Part shown: in pieces, positions 55,805 to 63,696 of the stretch
Position numbering within the stretch: position 1 is the first letter of the stretch
How the letters are laid out: the number at the start of each line of letters is the position of its first letter
Assembly: GCF_000167355.1 (NCBI RefSeq)
Contig: NZ_AAEW02000006.1
Location: 62,001-126,000 of the forward strand
Direction of reading: 5' to 3'
Length of the DNA: 64,000 bases
DNA from: Desulfuromonas acetoxidans DSM 684
GTDB lineage: Bacteria; Desulfobacterota; Desulfuromonadia; Desulfuromonadales; Desulfuromonadaceae
Made by a program: the position numbers and the translations under genes
Notes under the pieces: generated by a model
Databases searched by the model: none
Told to the model about the DNA's origin: nothing
What the model saw: only the letters and a program-made list of their open reading frames with translations

Positions 55805-56380
55805 AAACTGATCGCTCTGGCGAACTTCATCCGTTCGCAAAGGTGGTACCCACGTGACGCGGGCTGCCGCGCCCGCACGTCGGGGCACTTTTGCGTCGAC
55901 AAAAGTACCGCAAAATCGACTCCCGTCATTGCGCCCTTACGGGTTCCCTCTCTGCGTTCACTTACACCACGATGTCGGCAAAACTCGCTGACGCTCAGAC
56001 AGGTTGCCGACGACCATCGCGGTGACCGTTCTCTTCGTTCGGCGCTGCTGAACGGGAGGGCTTGGCTGCTCAATGACAGACGAACAAAGGGCGGGCACCG
56101 TCCCGCCCGTTTGATCGGTGCCACACCAGAGATAGAGCGCGACATCATATTGTTATCAACGTTTTACGCCAAAGATGATGAGTTGCACGATTTGCCGAGC
56201 TAAAGGGAGGCAAGCCGAATCCGTGAAGCATCACGGAAACAGACACAGTGCCGGTTGATCAAGGTTCAGGAGGTGTTCAAGCCGGCTTTTGCATCCTTTT
56301 GAGCGGCCAGTCAAAAGTATGTCGGCTGCCGGGACGAAACCCGGCGACCTTGACTTTGACATTCAGTGGTTCGTCATCCG
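55805..56380. repeat. Long hairpin-rich direct repeat, copy B (576 bp)
   Basis: This unit recurs directly after itself with a period of 576 bp. It contains at least four strong inverted repeats: GCGGGC/GCCCGC (55859-55876), ACTTTTG/CAAAAGT (55887-55906), GGGCGGG/CCCGCCC (56089-56108) and CCGGG/CCCGG (56329-56344). CCTTTTGA/TCAAAAG (about 56295-56317) is one base degenerate here compared with copy A. Several short frames cross it, but none has protein-family character. Near-identity with copy C implies recent duplication or homogenisation. Confidence 0.88.
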
Positions 56381-56935
56381 AAGCTGATCGCTCTGGCGAA
56401 CTTCATCCGTTCGCGAAGGTGGTACCCACGTGACGCGGGCTGCCGCGCCCGCACGTCGGGGCACTTTTGCGTCGACAAAAGTACCGCAAAATCGACTCCC
56501 GTCATTGCGCCCTTACGGGTTCCCTCTCTGCGTTCACTTACACCGCGATGTCGGCAAAACTCGCTGACGCTCAAACAGGTTGCCGACGACCATCGCGATG
56601 ACCGTTCTCTTCGTTCGGCGCTGCTGAACGGGAGGGCTCAGGTGCTAAATTACACACGACCGTAGGGCGGGCTCCGTCCCGCCCGTTTGATCGGTGCCAC
56701 ACTGGAGATAGAGTAAGACGAAAGAGCGTTATCAAGGTTTTACACCAAAGATGATGAATTGCACAATTTGCCGAGCTAAAGGGAGGCAAGCCGAATCCGT
56801 GAAGCATCACGGAAACAGACACAGTGCCGGTTGATCAAGGTTCAGGAGGTGTTCAAGCCGGCTTTTGCATCCTTTTGAGCGGCCAGTCAAAAGTATGTCG
56901 GCTGCCGGGACGAAACCCGGCGACCTTGACTTTGA
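56381..56935. repeat. Long hairpin-rich direct repeat, copy C
   Basis: This copy is nearly identical to copy B up to ACCTTGACTTTGA, where it diverges. A few differences cluster in the middle (for example CACCGT to CTCCGT in the loop of the GGGCGGG hairpin, leaving the stem intact). It ends next to the 17-bp-arm hairpin that follows the aldo/keto reductase gene. Confidence 0.86.
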
Positions 56936-56945
56936 TCTTAAATTT

Positions 56946-56990
56946 CTGTGGTTCGTACAAGGAAGGAACGCAACCTTGCACGAACCACAG
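56946..56990. other. Long hairpin at the junction of repeat array and aldo/keto reductase gene
   Basis: Arms of 17 bases (56946-56962 and 56974-56990, one mismatch), core GTGGTTCGT/ACGAACCAC, loop 11. It begins 6 bp beyond the reductase stop codon. No T-run follows on either strand. The arm resembles the CAGTGGTTCGTCATCC end of the repeat units, so it may derive from them, or serve as a transcript 3'-end structure. Confidence 0.55.
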
Positions 56991-56996
56991 CCATTT

Positions 56997-57998
56997 CTAT
57001 TTCCGTGCCGGTGGCGCCATAAACTCCGGCCCAACCGGGTCGGTAATCGTCGCATTAACAATCGCGGCGATCTCATCGCGATCCGCCTCCGACAACGACC
57101 AACCAAATACCTGCTGCACCCGATCCAACTGCTGCGGATGCCGCGCCCCCCACAGGGCAATGGCACCCTGATCAATCACCCAGCGCACCGCCAGTTCCAA
57201 CACGCCGCGCTGAAAACGCTCCTGGGCAAACGCATCCAGCTTGGCCACCGCATCAAGATAAGCCGTATAGCGCGGCGCTTTAAACTTCGGATCGTATTGG
57301 CGAATATCATCGCCCTCAAACGTTGGCTCAGCCGTCATCTTGCCGGACAACAAACCGCGGCAAATAGCACCATAGGCAAGGATCGCCAAACCATGTTGCT
57401 GGGCATAAGGCCGCACATCCGCATCAATCTGCCGCTCAAACAGATTGTAGGGCGGTTGCACACTGTGCAATGGCGCCACCGAGCGGAAGCGGTCCATCTG
57501 CTCCGGGTTGTAGTTACTCACGCCAATGGCCCGAATCTTACCGCTGGCGAGCAGCCCGGCCATCACCTCGGCGGTCTCCTCAATGGGTACCAGCGGATCA
57601 GGCCAGTGAATCTGGTAAAGATCGATATAATCGGTCTGCAAGCGCTGCAACGAATCATCAATCTCCTGCAACAACCGCTCGCGGGTACAATTGCGTGTTA
57701 CCTTGCCATCATCACTCCATTGCAATCCGGCCTTGGTGGCCAGCACCACTTTATCCCGCGCCACATGCCCTTTCCATGCCTGCCCAACCAGAGATTCAGA
57801 ATGGCCAAAACCATACACCGCAGCCGTATCGATAAAAGTAATCCCCTGATCCAGAGCCGCTCGAATGGTGGCAATGCACTGGCTGTCGTCACTGCCACCC
57901 CACAGCCAGCCACCAATGGCCCAGGTCCCCAGGCACACCTGGCTGACATCAATATCCGTGGCCCCAAGTTTCGTGGTTTCAATCCTCAAAGAAGACAT
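56997..57998 (-). CDS. Aldo/keto reductase
   Basis: This 333-residue NADPH-dependent TIM-barrel oxidoreductase has the catalytic tetrad: Asp/Tyr in FIDTAAVYGFGHSE, Lys in VVLATKAGLQW, and His in LYQIHWPDP. IRAIGVSNYNPEQMDRF and LAILAYGAICRGLLSGK are also typical. Start at 57998 has AAGGTG upstream and the usual N-terminus; a frame to 58034 is open but unsupported. Substrate unknown. A perfect 16-bp palindrome about 70 bp upstream suggests control by a TetR-type repressor not encoded in the window. Confidence 0.92.
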   Translation of the reverse strand: MSSLRIETTKLGATDIDVSQVCLGTWAIGGWLWGGSDDSQCIATIRAALDQGITFIDTAAVYGFGHSESLVGQAWKGHVARDKVVLATKAGLQWSDDGKVTRNCTRERLLQEIDDSLQRLQTDYIDLYQIHWPDPLVPIEETAEVMAGLLASGKIRAIGVSNYNPEQMDRFRSVAPLHSVQPPYNLFERQIDADVRPYAQQHGLAILAYGAICRGLLSGKMTAEPTFEGDDIRQYDPKFKAPRYTAYLDAVAKLDAFAQERFQRGVLELAVRWVIDQGAIALWGARHPQQLDRVQQVFGWSLSEADRDEIAAIVNATITDPVGPEFMAPPARK

Positions 57999-58067
57999 CT
58001 CAAACACACCTTTCTGCACATCATGAAGTAACATGCGATGGGAGTTTCACGTTATATTCAATTCAGC

Positions 58068-58083
58068 GTGACCGATCGGTCAC
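58068..58083. promoter_or_regulatory. Perfect palindrome GTGACCGATCGGTCAC, likely TetR-type operator
   Basis: A 16-bp perfect inverted repeat lies between the YitT-like gene (its stop is 3 bp away) and the aldo/keto reductase start (70 bp). On the minus strand TATAAC, 18 bp or so downstream, could be a -10 element, so the palindrome would cover the -35 region. TGACCG-CGGTCA half-sites are common TetR-family operators. No regulator gene is adjacent. Confidence 0.6.
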
Positions 58084-58086
58084 TCA

Positions 58087-58938
58087 TCAATAAATTTTGC
58101 GCCGCGAAAACGTTGAACCAATCACGTTAAAGGTATTTTCAACGATAAACAAACTGTGCGGATCAATGGTAAACGCAACCTGTTCAAGTCGTTTAAGCTG
58201 AATATTGTTGGTCACCACCATCAAAACGCGGCGGGTTTCATTTTTGTAGGCGCCAACTCCTTCAAGAAAGGTCGCCCCGATCTTCATGCTATGCATCACC
58301 TTCTGGGCGATCTCTTCGTTGTGTTTGGAAATAATCAGACACAGCTTGCGCTGACTGAACATGGACAGGCTGTAATCCATGCACACCGAGGCGACAAACG
58401 CCGCGATCAGTGAAGCAATGACCAAATCGTTATCCAAACTGAGAAAACTGACCGAATACAGGGCCAGATTGAACATAAAGTACGTTTTACCAATACCGAC
58501 GTTGAAACGCTGATTGGCAATCACCGCCACCACATCGAGTCCACCGTTGGATCCTAATGTGCGCAACACCAGACCGGCGCCACCACCGCTGATCACGCCA
58601 AAACACACGGCGGCGTAAAGTTGGTTCTGTATATGAACAACCAGATCAAGGCTGCTGTAAGCCAGAGAAACCGTGACCATGGAGACAAAACTGTACGCCA
58701 GAAAACGGCGACTGATAAACAGATAGCCGAGGACAAACATCGGCACGTTGAGCATCAGATACCAGACACCGGCATCAAGAATCGATGTTTTATACTCTAT
58801 CAGTGTTGCCAGGCCGAATAATCCGCTGGGAACAAAGCCATGGACCGTGGCAATGCCCTTGAAACCAACCGCCTGAATCACCGACCCTAAGACAATCAAC
58901 ATCAGATTCCAGGGAACGGAATAACTGTAATCCCGCAT
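58087..58938 (-). CDS. YitT family membrane protein (DUF161/DUF2179)
   Basis: A 283-residue protein with five to six hydrophobic helices (about 10-195; WNLMLIVLGSVIQAVGFKGIATVHGFVPSGLFGLATLI, GGGAGLVLRTLGSNGGLDVVAVI). A soluble C-terminal DUF2179 domain follows (LCLIISKHNEEIAQKVMHSMKIGATFLEGVGAYKNETRRVLMVVTNNIQLKRL). This is the YitT layout; function unknown, possibly transport. GGAGGAG lies 12 bases before the ATG at 58938. A TTG at 58947 is closer to it and may be the real start. Confidence 0.88.
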   Translation of the reverse strand: MRDYSYSVPWNLMLIVLGSVIQAVGFKGIATVHGFVPSGLFGLATLIEYKTSILDAGVWYLMLNVPMFVLGYLFISRRFLAYSFVSMVTVSLAYSSLDLVVHIQNQLYAAVCFGVISGGGAGLVLRTLGSNGGLDVVAVIANQRFNVGIGKTYFMFNLALYSVSFLSLDNDLVIASLIAAFVASVCMDYSLSMFSQRKLCLIISKHNEEIAQKVMHSMKIGATFLEGVGAYKNETRRVLMVVTNNIQLKRLEQVAFTIDPHSLFIVENTFNVIGSTFSRRKIY

Positions 58939-59033
58939 TTGAGACAAAGGCTCCTCCTTTCGCAATCAGGTGTACAAAAACAATTTTTGGGCAGCCTAAC
59001 ATCACCATTGTCAAGAGACAATGGGCTCGTCAT

Positions 59034-59429
59034 TTAATCCAATCGGTAAAAATACGCGCAAAGCCGAGGCAGCACCAGTGAAACCAGCAACACAACGAAA
59101 AAAAAATCCCCTTTCCAGAACGCCAGCACCTGAATCAAATCATCCCACGACCGGCCGAGACCCCAATGACCAAAGCCAACCTCAAACGCAAAGGTCAGCA
59201 ACATCCATCCCCAACCAACCGCCCAGTAGCGCCCGGGTTGACGTTGCGACACCCAGGGGAAAAGGATAAAACATAACAGCGCAATCCAACAACACAACAG
59301 CAGCCCGCTAACCGGTAACACCACAGACACCGGCAACCATATTTCCAACCACTGCTGACGCAGCAGACCATTGCCAAAGGCAACAACCACAAACAGCAAC
59401 CAGATTAACGTACTGCGTAAAATAAGCAT
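59034..59429 (-). CDS. Small membrane protein of unknown function
   Basis: This 131-residue, Trp-rich protein has four hydrophobic helices (about 3-20, 30-55, 70-90, 100-125) and few charges. ATG 59429 is preceded by GGGGTG and starts directly with the first helix; a frame open to 59489 adds no clear feature. Motifs GWGWMLLTFAFEVGFGHWGLGRSWDDL suggest a conserved family of proteobacterial four-helix proteins, but I cannot name it. It ends about 95 bp from the YitT-like gene start. Confidence 0.65.
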   Translation of the reverse strand: MLILRSTLIWLLFVVVAFGNGLLRQQWLEIWLPVSVVLPVSGLLLCCWIALLCFILFPWVSQRQPGRYWAVGWGWMLLTFAFEVGFGHWGLGRSWDDLIQVLAFWKGDFFFVVLLVSLVLPRLCAYFYRLD

Positions 59430-59565
59430 GAAATCACCCCATTCAAGAACGATTAAAACAGCACCATAATTTGCCAGTCGCCAGTTCATACGTCATGCTT
59501 AAACAAAACCCCTTCCCCCCCACCACAAAACGCGATAAGTTATTTTATACCAAGGGAGGTTTATC

Positions 59566-60048
59566 ATGGATGTTTCCACCTGCATGCGTAAAACCGTAGT
59601 TCTGGCCGAGCCGGACTGTGATTTTGTCTGCCTGCTGCATAAGATTGCCGCACCAACGCCTCGCCTGGCCTACATTGTTGATGAAAACCGCACCCTGATT
59701 GGCGTGGTTTCGGCCCGCGACCTGCTCAAAGAGGTGATGCCGTCTTACATGAATGCCCACCTCGCCCGCTCGATCAGTGATGGTGCCGACTACCTCAAAC
59801 GGCAGGCTGAGAAAGCCCGCCATCGTTGCGCCCGCGACATCATGGTGAAAAAGGTGATCTCCCTGCACCCTCATCATCAACTGCTACAGGCGGATGCGAT
59901 TTTTGCCGAGCGCGGGTTCAATACTCTGCCCGTTGTCGATGAACACAACAAAATTGTTGGTGAGATCACCCGGGTCGATATTCTGGTTCATCTCATCGGC
60001 GACCCGTTTACCTATGATTTCGACGGTGTTGTCGAGCTGACTGAATAA
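59566..60048 (+). CDS. CBS-domain pair protein
   Basis: This 160-residue soluble protein is made of two CBS motifs: about 1-60 (MDVSTCMRKTVVLAEPD, PTPRLAYIVDENRTLIGVVSARDLLKE) and about 85-150 (CARDIMVKKVISLHPHHQLLQADAIFAERGFNTLPVVDEHNKIVGEITRVDIL). CBS pairs bind adenine nucleotides and often gate transporters. The gene directly precedes the ArsB/NhaD-type transporter gene (45 bp), so a regulatory partnership is a reasonable inference. GGGAGG precedes the ATG. Confidence 0.88.
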   Translation: MDVSTCMRKTVVLAEPDCDFVCLLHKIAAPTPRLAYIVDENRTLIGVVSARDLLKEVMPSYMNAHLARSISDGADYLKRQAEKARHRCARDIMVKKVISLHPHHQLLQADAIFAERGFNTLPVVDEHNKIVGEITRVDILVHLIGDPFTYDFDGVVELTE

Positions 60049-60055
60049 CCTGATC

Positions 60056-60081
60056 ACGGCCCCATTTCCGGGGCCATTTTT
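60056..60081 (+). terminator. Terminator-like hairpin between CBS and transporter genes
   Basis: GGCCCC (60058-60063) and GGGGCC (60070-60075) flank a 6-base loop and are followed by ATTTTT. It is short but GC-rich. It lies between the CBS stop and the transporter ribosome-binding site, so it may terminate or attenuate read-through. Confidence 0.6.
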
Positions 60082-60093
60082 CGGAGTTTTTTT

Positions 60094-61422
60094 ATGTATT
60101 GGTTTGCCACCGGCATTTTTATTCTTGCTTACGCCCTGATCATCTCTGAAAAAATCCATAAAACCAAGGTGGCCCTGTTCGGTGCCGCCATCACCCTGAT
60201 TGGCAAAATTCTCGACCAGAACGAAGCGTTTCACAATTTGGAACTCGGCGTTGACTGGAATGTTGTCTTCCTGCTGATCTCCATGATGGTGATGATCAAC
60301 ATCATGACCAAGACCGGTGTCTTTCAATATGTCGCCATTAAATGCGCCAAAATTGCCAAAGGTGAGCCGTTTCGTATCATGACCCTGTTTGCCGTCATTA
60401 CAGCCATGGGCTCCGCCTTTCTCGACAATGTCACCACAGTACTGCTGCTAGCTCCGGTGACACTGTTGATTGCTGAACAATTGGAGATCAACCCGATCCC
60501 CTACCTGATCACCGAAGCGTTGGCCTCCAACATCGGCGGCACCGCCACCCTGATCGGTGATCCGCCCAATATCATGATCGCCTCAAAGGCTGGACTCAAC
60601 TTCATGGACTTCATCGTCCACCTGACTCCGGCGATCATCATCATTTTTCTGTTCTGGATGCTTGCGTGGAAAATCGTCTTCGGTAAAAGCCTGACGGTTA
60701 AGGAAGAGCTGAAGCGGCGCATTATGACCATGAATGAACGCGAACAGATTCGAGATCCGGCGCTACTGAAAAAATCCTTGCTCATCCTCGGCCTGACCAT
60801 CCTCGGCTTTATGCTGCACGGTTTTTTCCATTATGAACCAGCCACCGTCGCCCTGATGGGTGCTGCGACTCTGTTTATGCTCTCTGACGAAGAACCGACG
60901 GAGATCCTCGCCGAAGTGGAGTGGCCAACCATCTTCTTTTTTATTGGTTTGTTTATCATTATCGGCGGCATCGTCAAAGTGGGACTGGTGGAAGATCTAT
61001 CCCGCGCCATGATTGCCGTCACTCATCCCAAACCGGATGATATGGCCGTTTTGGCCATGGTGATGTTGTGGTTTTCGGCGGTCAGCTCAGCCATTGTCGA
61101 CAACATTCCGTTCGTCGCTACCATGAACCCAATTCTCATCGACCTGTCCAATCAAGTGTTCGGCTCCGCACCAACCACCGTTGCACACGCAAGAACCATT
61201 GATCCGGTGTGGTGGGCTCTGGCTCTCGGCGCCTGTCTCGGCGGCAACGGGTCACCCATCGGCGCTTCGGCCAATGTCATTGTCATCGGTCTGAGCGAAA
61301 AAGCCGGCTACAGAATCAGCTTTGGTCAATTTCTTAAATACGGTATCCCAACCACCTTTTTAACCATCTTTCTGGCGATGATATATCTCTATCTGCGCTA
61401 CTACGTCCTACAGTGGTTTTAA
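60094..61422 (+). CDS. ArsB/NhaD-family ion transporter
   Basis: A 442-residue protein with about 11-12 membrane helices. The two inverted halves carry the family's hairpin motifs: SAFLDNVTTVLLLAPVTLLIAEQL (about 110-133) with NIGGTATLIGDPPNIMIAS (about 150-168), and SSAIVDNIPFVATMNPIL (about 328-345) with ACLGGNGSPIGASANVIVIGLSEKAG (about 380-405). Members export arsenite or exchange Na+/H+, or are P-protein-like. No arsenic genes are nearby, so Na+/H+ or anion transport is more likely. The Mg/CBS-type partner upstream may regulate it. Confidence 0.87.
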   Translation: MYWFATGIFILAYALIISEKIHKTKVALFGAAITLIGKILDQNEAFHNLELGVDWNVVFLLISMMVMINIMTKTGVFQYVAIKCAKIAKGEPFRIMTLFAVITAMGSAFLDNVTTVLLLAPVTLLIAEQLEINPIPYLITEALASNIGGTATLIGDPPNIMIASKAGLNFMDFIVHLTPAIIIIFLFWMLAWKIVFGKSLTVKEELKRRIMTMNEREQIRDPALLKKSLLILGLTILGFMLHGFFHYEPATVALMGAATLFMLSDEEPTEILAEVEWPTIFFFIGLFIIIGGIVKVGLVEDLSRAMIAVTHPKPDDMAVLAMVMLWFSAVSSAIVDNIPFVATMNPILIDLSNQVFGSAPTTVAHARTIDPVWWALALGACLGGNGSPIGASANVIVIGLSEKAGYRISFGQFLKYGIPTTFLTIFLAMIYLYLRYYVLQWF

Positions 61423-61430
61423 CCCGGCCG

Positions 61431-62741
61431 TTATTCCACATCGGGCAAGCGACGCGCCATGAACATGCCGGCACCGCCCATCAGTGACAGCAGCAGGATC
61501 AGGCTACTCAAACCGACAAAAGAGGTCAGTGCACCACTGAAGCCAAGCAGTAGCAGAACAACACCAATTAACGTATTGCTGACCGCCACATAATCGGTGC
61601 GTTGATTGCCTTTGCCCAGATTCACGACATAGGTTTTGCGACCGATGCGCACTCCCTGGTGAGCAATGCTGAGCAGAAAATAGCAGCCGGGCAAGAGCCA
61701 CAAACTTGCCAGCCACTGCGGAGCAACCCGATCAACGAAAAACACCACCATTCCCAGCACCAGGGTCATGCCCGCACCCGCCATCATCACCCGCCGGCTG
61801 GAATGATCTGAAAAACGTCCCCAGATCGGCGAGGACACCAAGCTGGCTGACCCGCTGGCCAGGATGAATAGCCCAAGCAGTTGCGGTTGGGTGCCATACG
61901 CCTTCTGGGCGAGAATCACATAATAAGGCGCGGTCAGGGCCGAACACAGCAACAACGCCCGGGTGATGACAAAATGGCGAAACGGGCGATCACGTCCCAA
62001 GAGGGCTAAACGCTGCCACGACTCTTTGATCGGGTGGATTTCAGCGGTTTCTGCCTCACCGGGAAACTCATGCAGCCGCGAAAAGGCCAGTGCGGCCAAC
62101 GACCATAAAATAACGGCTGCACCAAGCAAGATGGCGACAGAAGCCGCCGTCAACTCCTCTCCTCCGACAGCCACAAAGCCGCCTCCCAACACCAGAGTGA
62201 CCAGACCGGCGCTGCTCGCCGACCAGCCATTGGTTTGGCCTCGTGCGCTTTTGGCAATGGTTTTTCCGGTGACATCTTTGGAAGCCACCGAGCAAAACCC
62301 CCGCGCCAAGCTAAAAACAACCAGCAACAGCAGGATGCTCCATCCGGCCACCGCGCCCTGCCCCAGCCAAGCCACCAGAGCGACGCCTGTCATGGCAAGC
62401 ACTTCCACCAGCTTTCCTACAACCCACACCCATTTACGGATGGTCAATCGACGCACATAACCGGCAATCACCACCTGGGGAATCAATGATCCCGACTCGC
62501 GAATCGGCACCAGAAAACCCAACAGATACAACGGTGCATGGACCGTTTCCATCACCCACGGCAGGACAATCTTGGGATTGGACAAGGCATCGGCCAATTT
62601 GGAAAAAAAACGGCTGACCAGCATAAGAACAAAATTATCTGCCACATAGCGGCGGGCATTTTCTGACAGCTCGGGACACTGCTGACTGGATGTCACAATG
62701 AGACGACGATAGAGACGTTGTACCCATGAGAGTGTCGGCAT
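61431..62741 (-). CDS. MFS transporter
   Basis: A 436-residue major facilitator-type protein with about 12 hydrophobic helices. An N-terminal soluble lead (MPTLSWVQRLYRRLIVTSSQQCPELSENARRYVADN) precedes helix 1. LLGFLVPIRESGSLIPQV, GFCSVASKDVTGKTIAKSARGQTNGW and SSPIWGRFSDHSSRRVMMAG (the MFS loop 8-9 motif) are visible. ATG 62741 has GGGGAG upstream; the frame remains open further 5' across the terminator at 62848-62882 and should not be used. Substrate unknown. It is convergent with the transporter gene, 8 bp apart. Confidence 0.83.
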   Translation of the reverse strand: MPTLSWVQRLYRRLIVTSSQQCPELSENARRYVADNFVLMLVSRFFSKLADALSNPKIVLPWVMETVHAPLYLLGFLVPIRESGSLIPQVVIAGYVRRLTIRKWVWVVGKLVEVLAMTGVALVAWLGQGAVAGWSILLLLVVFSLARGFCSVASKDVTGKTIAKSARGQTNGWSASSAGLVTLVLGGGFVAVGGEELTAASVAILLGAAVILWSLAALAFSRLHEFPGEAETAEIHPIKESWQRLALLGRDRPFRHFVITRALLLCSALTAPYYVILAQKAYGTQPQLLGLFILASGSASLVSSPIWGRFSDHSSRRVMMAGAGMTLVLGMVVFFVDRVAPQWLASLWLLPGCYFLLSIAHQGVRIGRKTYVVNLGKGNQRTDYVAVSNTLIGVVLLLLGFSGALTSFVGLSSLILLLSLMGGAGMFMARRLPDVE

Positions 62742-62847
62742 ATGATCTCCCCATGATGAGAGCAATTTTTGACAAGAATTACTGGCATAAGGGTAGCAAA
62801 CTGACACCCGGTTGGCCAGCACGCGGCCAGAAGATACATCGTTGAAC

Positions 62848-62882
62848 AAAAAAAGCCGAACGGTCAAAGACAGTCCGGCTTT
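62848..62882 (-). terminator. Intrinsic terminator of the sigma factor operon
   Basis: On the minus strand a 10-bp stem (62882-62873 with 62861-62852, one G-U pair; core AAAGCCG/CGGCTTT) is followed by a run of seven T. It lies about 33 bp after the stop of the Spy-like gene. Confidence 0.88.
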
Positions 62883-62914
62883 CAGGAGGTTACCCGTGGA
62901 TAAATCGCGGATAA

Positions 62915-63325
62915 CTACATCTTTTCAGCATCTATCTGTTGGCTCAAATGCTCTTGCCAGCGTTCGCGAAACGGCTGAATAAAAGCATCGAACTCCTGTT
63001 GTTGCGCCGGGCTCAGGTCGGTCCGAATCTCCTCAACGGTCTGCCGTATCAAAACTTGAACTTCAGGGCGAATTTGACGGCGAAGCTGTGCCAGTTGTTG
63101 CTGGGTACTGTTGAGAATTTCCGTCACCTGCTGCTCCTGATCAGACGATAAGTCCAAACGCCCACTAAGTCGTTGTACGAGAAGTTGAGAGATGGCCGGT
63201 GCCCCTTGCTCTACCACAGTCGTCACCTTATGGCGCAGGAACAACCCTGTCCCACCGACACCGACACAGATCCCGGCCACAAAGACCACGACCATGACGA
63301 TCCACAATTTCCATCTTGTCATCAT
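62915..63325 (-). CDS. Membrane-anchored Spy/CpxP/ZraP-like periplasmic protein
   Basis: This 136-residue protein has an N-terminal membrane anchor or signal (LWIVMVVVFVAGICVGVGGTGLFL, about 7-30). A helical periplasmic part follows: LSGRLDLSSDQEQQVTEILNSTQQQLAQLRRQIRPEVQVLIRQTVEEIRTDLSPAQQQEFDAFIQPFRERW. Two LT/S-xx-Q-type motifs (LDLSSDQ and LSPAQ) and an antiparallel helix pair match the LTxxQ/heavy-metal-sensor family, chaperone-like stress sensors. Third gene of the sigma-factor operon. It may be sensor or effector of envelope stress. Confidence 0.75.
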   Translation of the reverse strand: MMTRWKLWIVMVVVFVAGICVGVGGTGLFLRHKVTTVVEQGAPAISQLLVQRLSGRLDLSSDQEQQVTEILNSTQQQLAQLRRQIRPEVQVLIRQTVEEIRTDLSPAQQQEFDAFIQPFRERWQEHLSQQIDAEKM

Positions 63326-63345
63326 GACTCACACCCTTCCCACAG

Positions 63346-63696
63346 TTATAAAGTCAGCAACGCCAGCGTTTCAAACACCGGATCTTCGACAATCATGGCG
63401 AACATGTCGTAATCCATGCCGGCAGAGGAATAAAACGCCACAGCACCCACAACAACCGCACACAGTGTGCACACGGTCGCGAATCCCCACACCTGCTGCG
63501 GTGACACATCGAACAGGTTGCCGGCTCCGCTGAACAGAGCCGGCAGCGAAAAAGGTTCCGGCTTCTCTATCGTCTCTACGGCAATTTTTTTCATCACCTG
63601 CTGCTGCCAGCCGTCACCAGGATGAACCGGTGAATCGGACTGAAGGTAGGCACGCCGCAAACCGTCCTCAAGTTTTTCCAGATTTTTATCCGTCAT
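63346..63696 (-). CDS. Small single-pass membrane protein next to ECF sigma factor (possible anti-sigma)
   Basis: A 116-residue protein. The first 70 residues are soluble (MTDKNLEKLEDGLRRAYLQSD, then PGDGWQQQVMKKI). A membrane helix follows (VWGFATVCTLCAVVVGAVAFYSS, about 68-90), and a short tail. It overlaps the sigma gene by 11 bases and is preceded by GGGAGGG. Gene position and topology are what one expects for an anti-sigma factor, but there is no ZAS (HxxxCxxC) motif and I cannot place it in a known family. Confidence 0.7.
   Translation of the reverse strand: MTDKNLEKLEDGLRRAYLQSDSPVHPGDGWQQQVMKKIAVETIEKPEPFSLPALFSGAGNLFDVSPQQVWGFATVCTLCAVVVGAVAFYSSAGMDYDMFAMIVEDPVFETLALLTL

Noticed and set aside
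55798-56574. Frames in repeat copies B and C giving a shared STQKCPDVRARQPASRG-type peptide
   Set aside because: They consist of repeat DNA including hairpin arms, have no convincing ribosome-binding sites and match no protein family; treated as non-coding.
54098-56935. CRISPR-like array
   Set aside because: Unit length of about 576 bp, contiguous repeats without spacers and no cas genes.
62742-62867. N-terminal extension of the MFS protein
   Set aside because: It would start upstream of the intrinsic terminator region; a good ribosome-binding site precedes the ATG at 62741.
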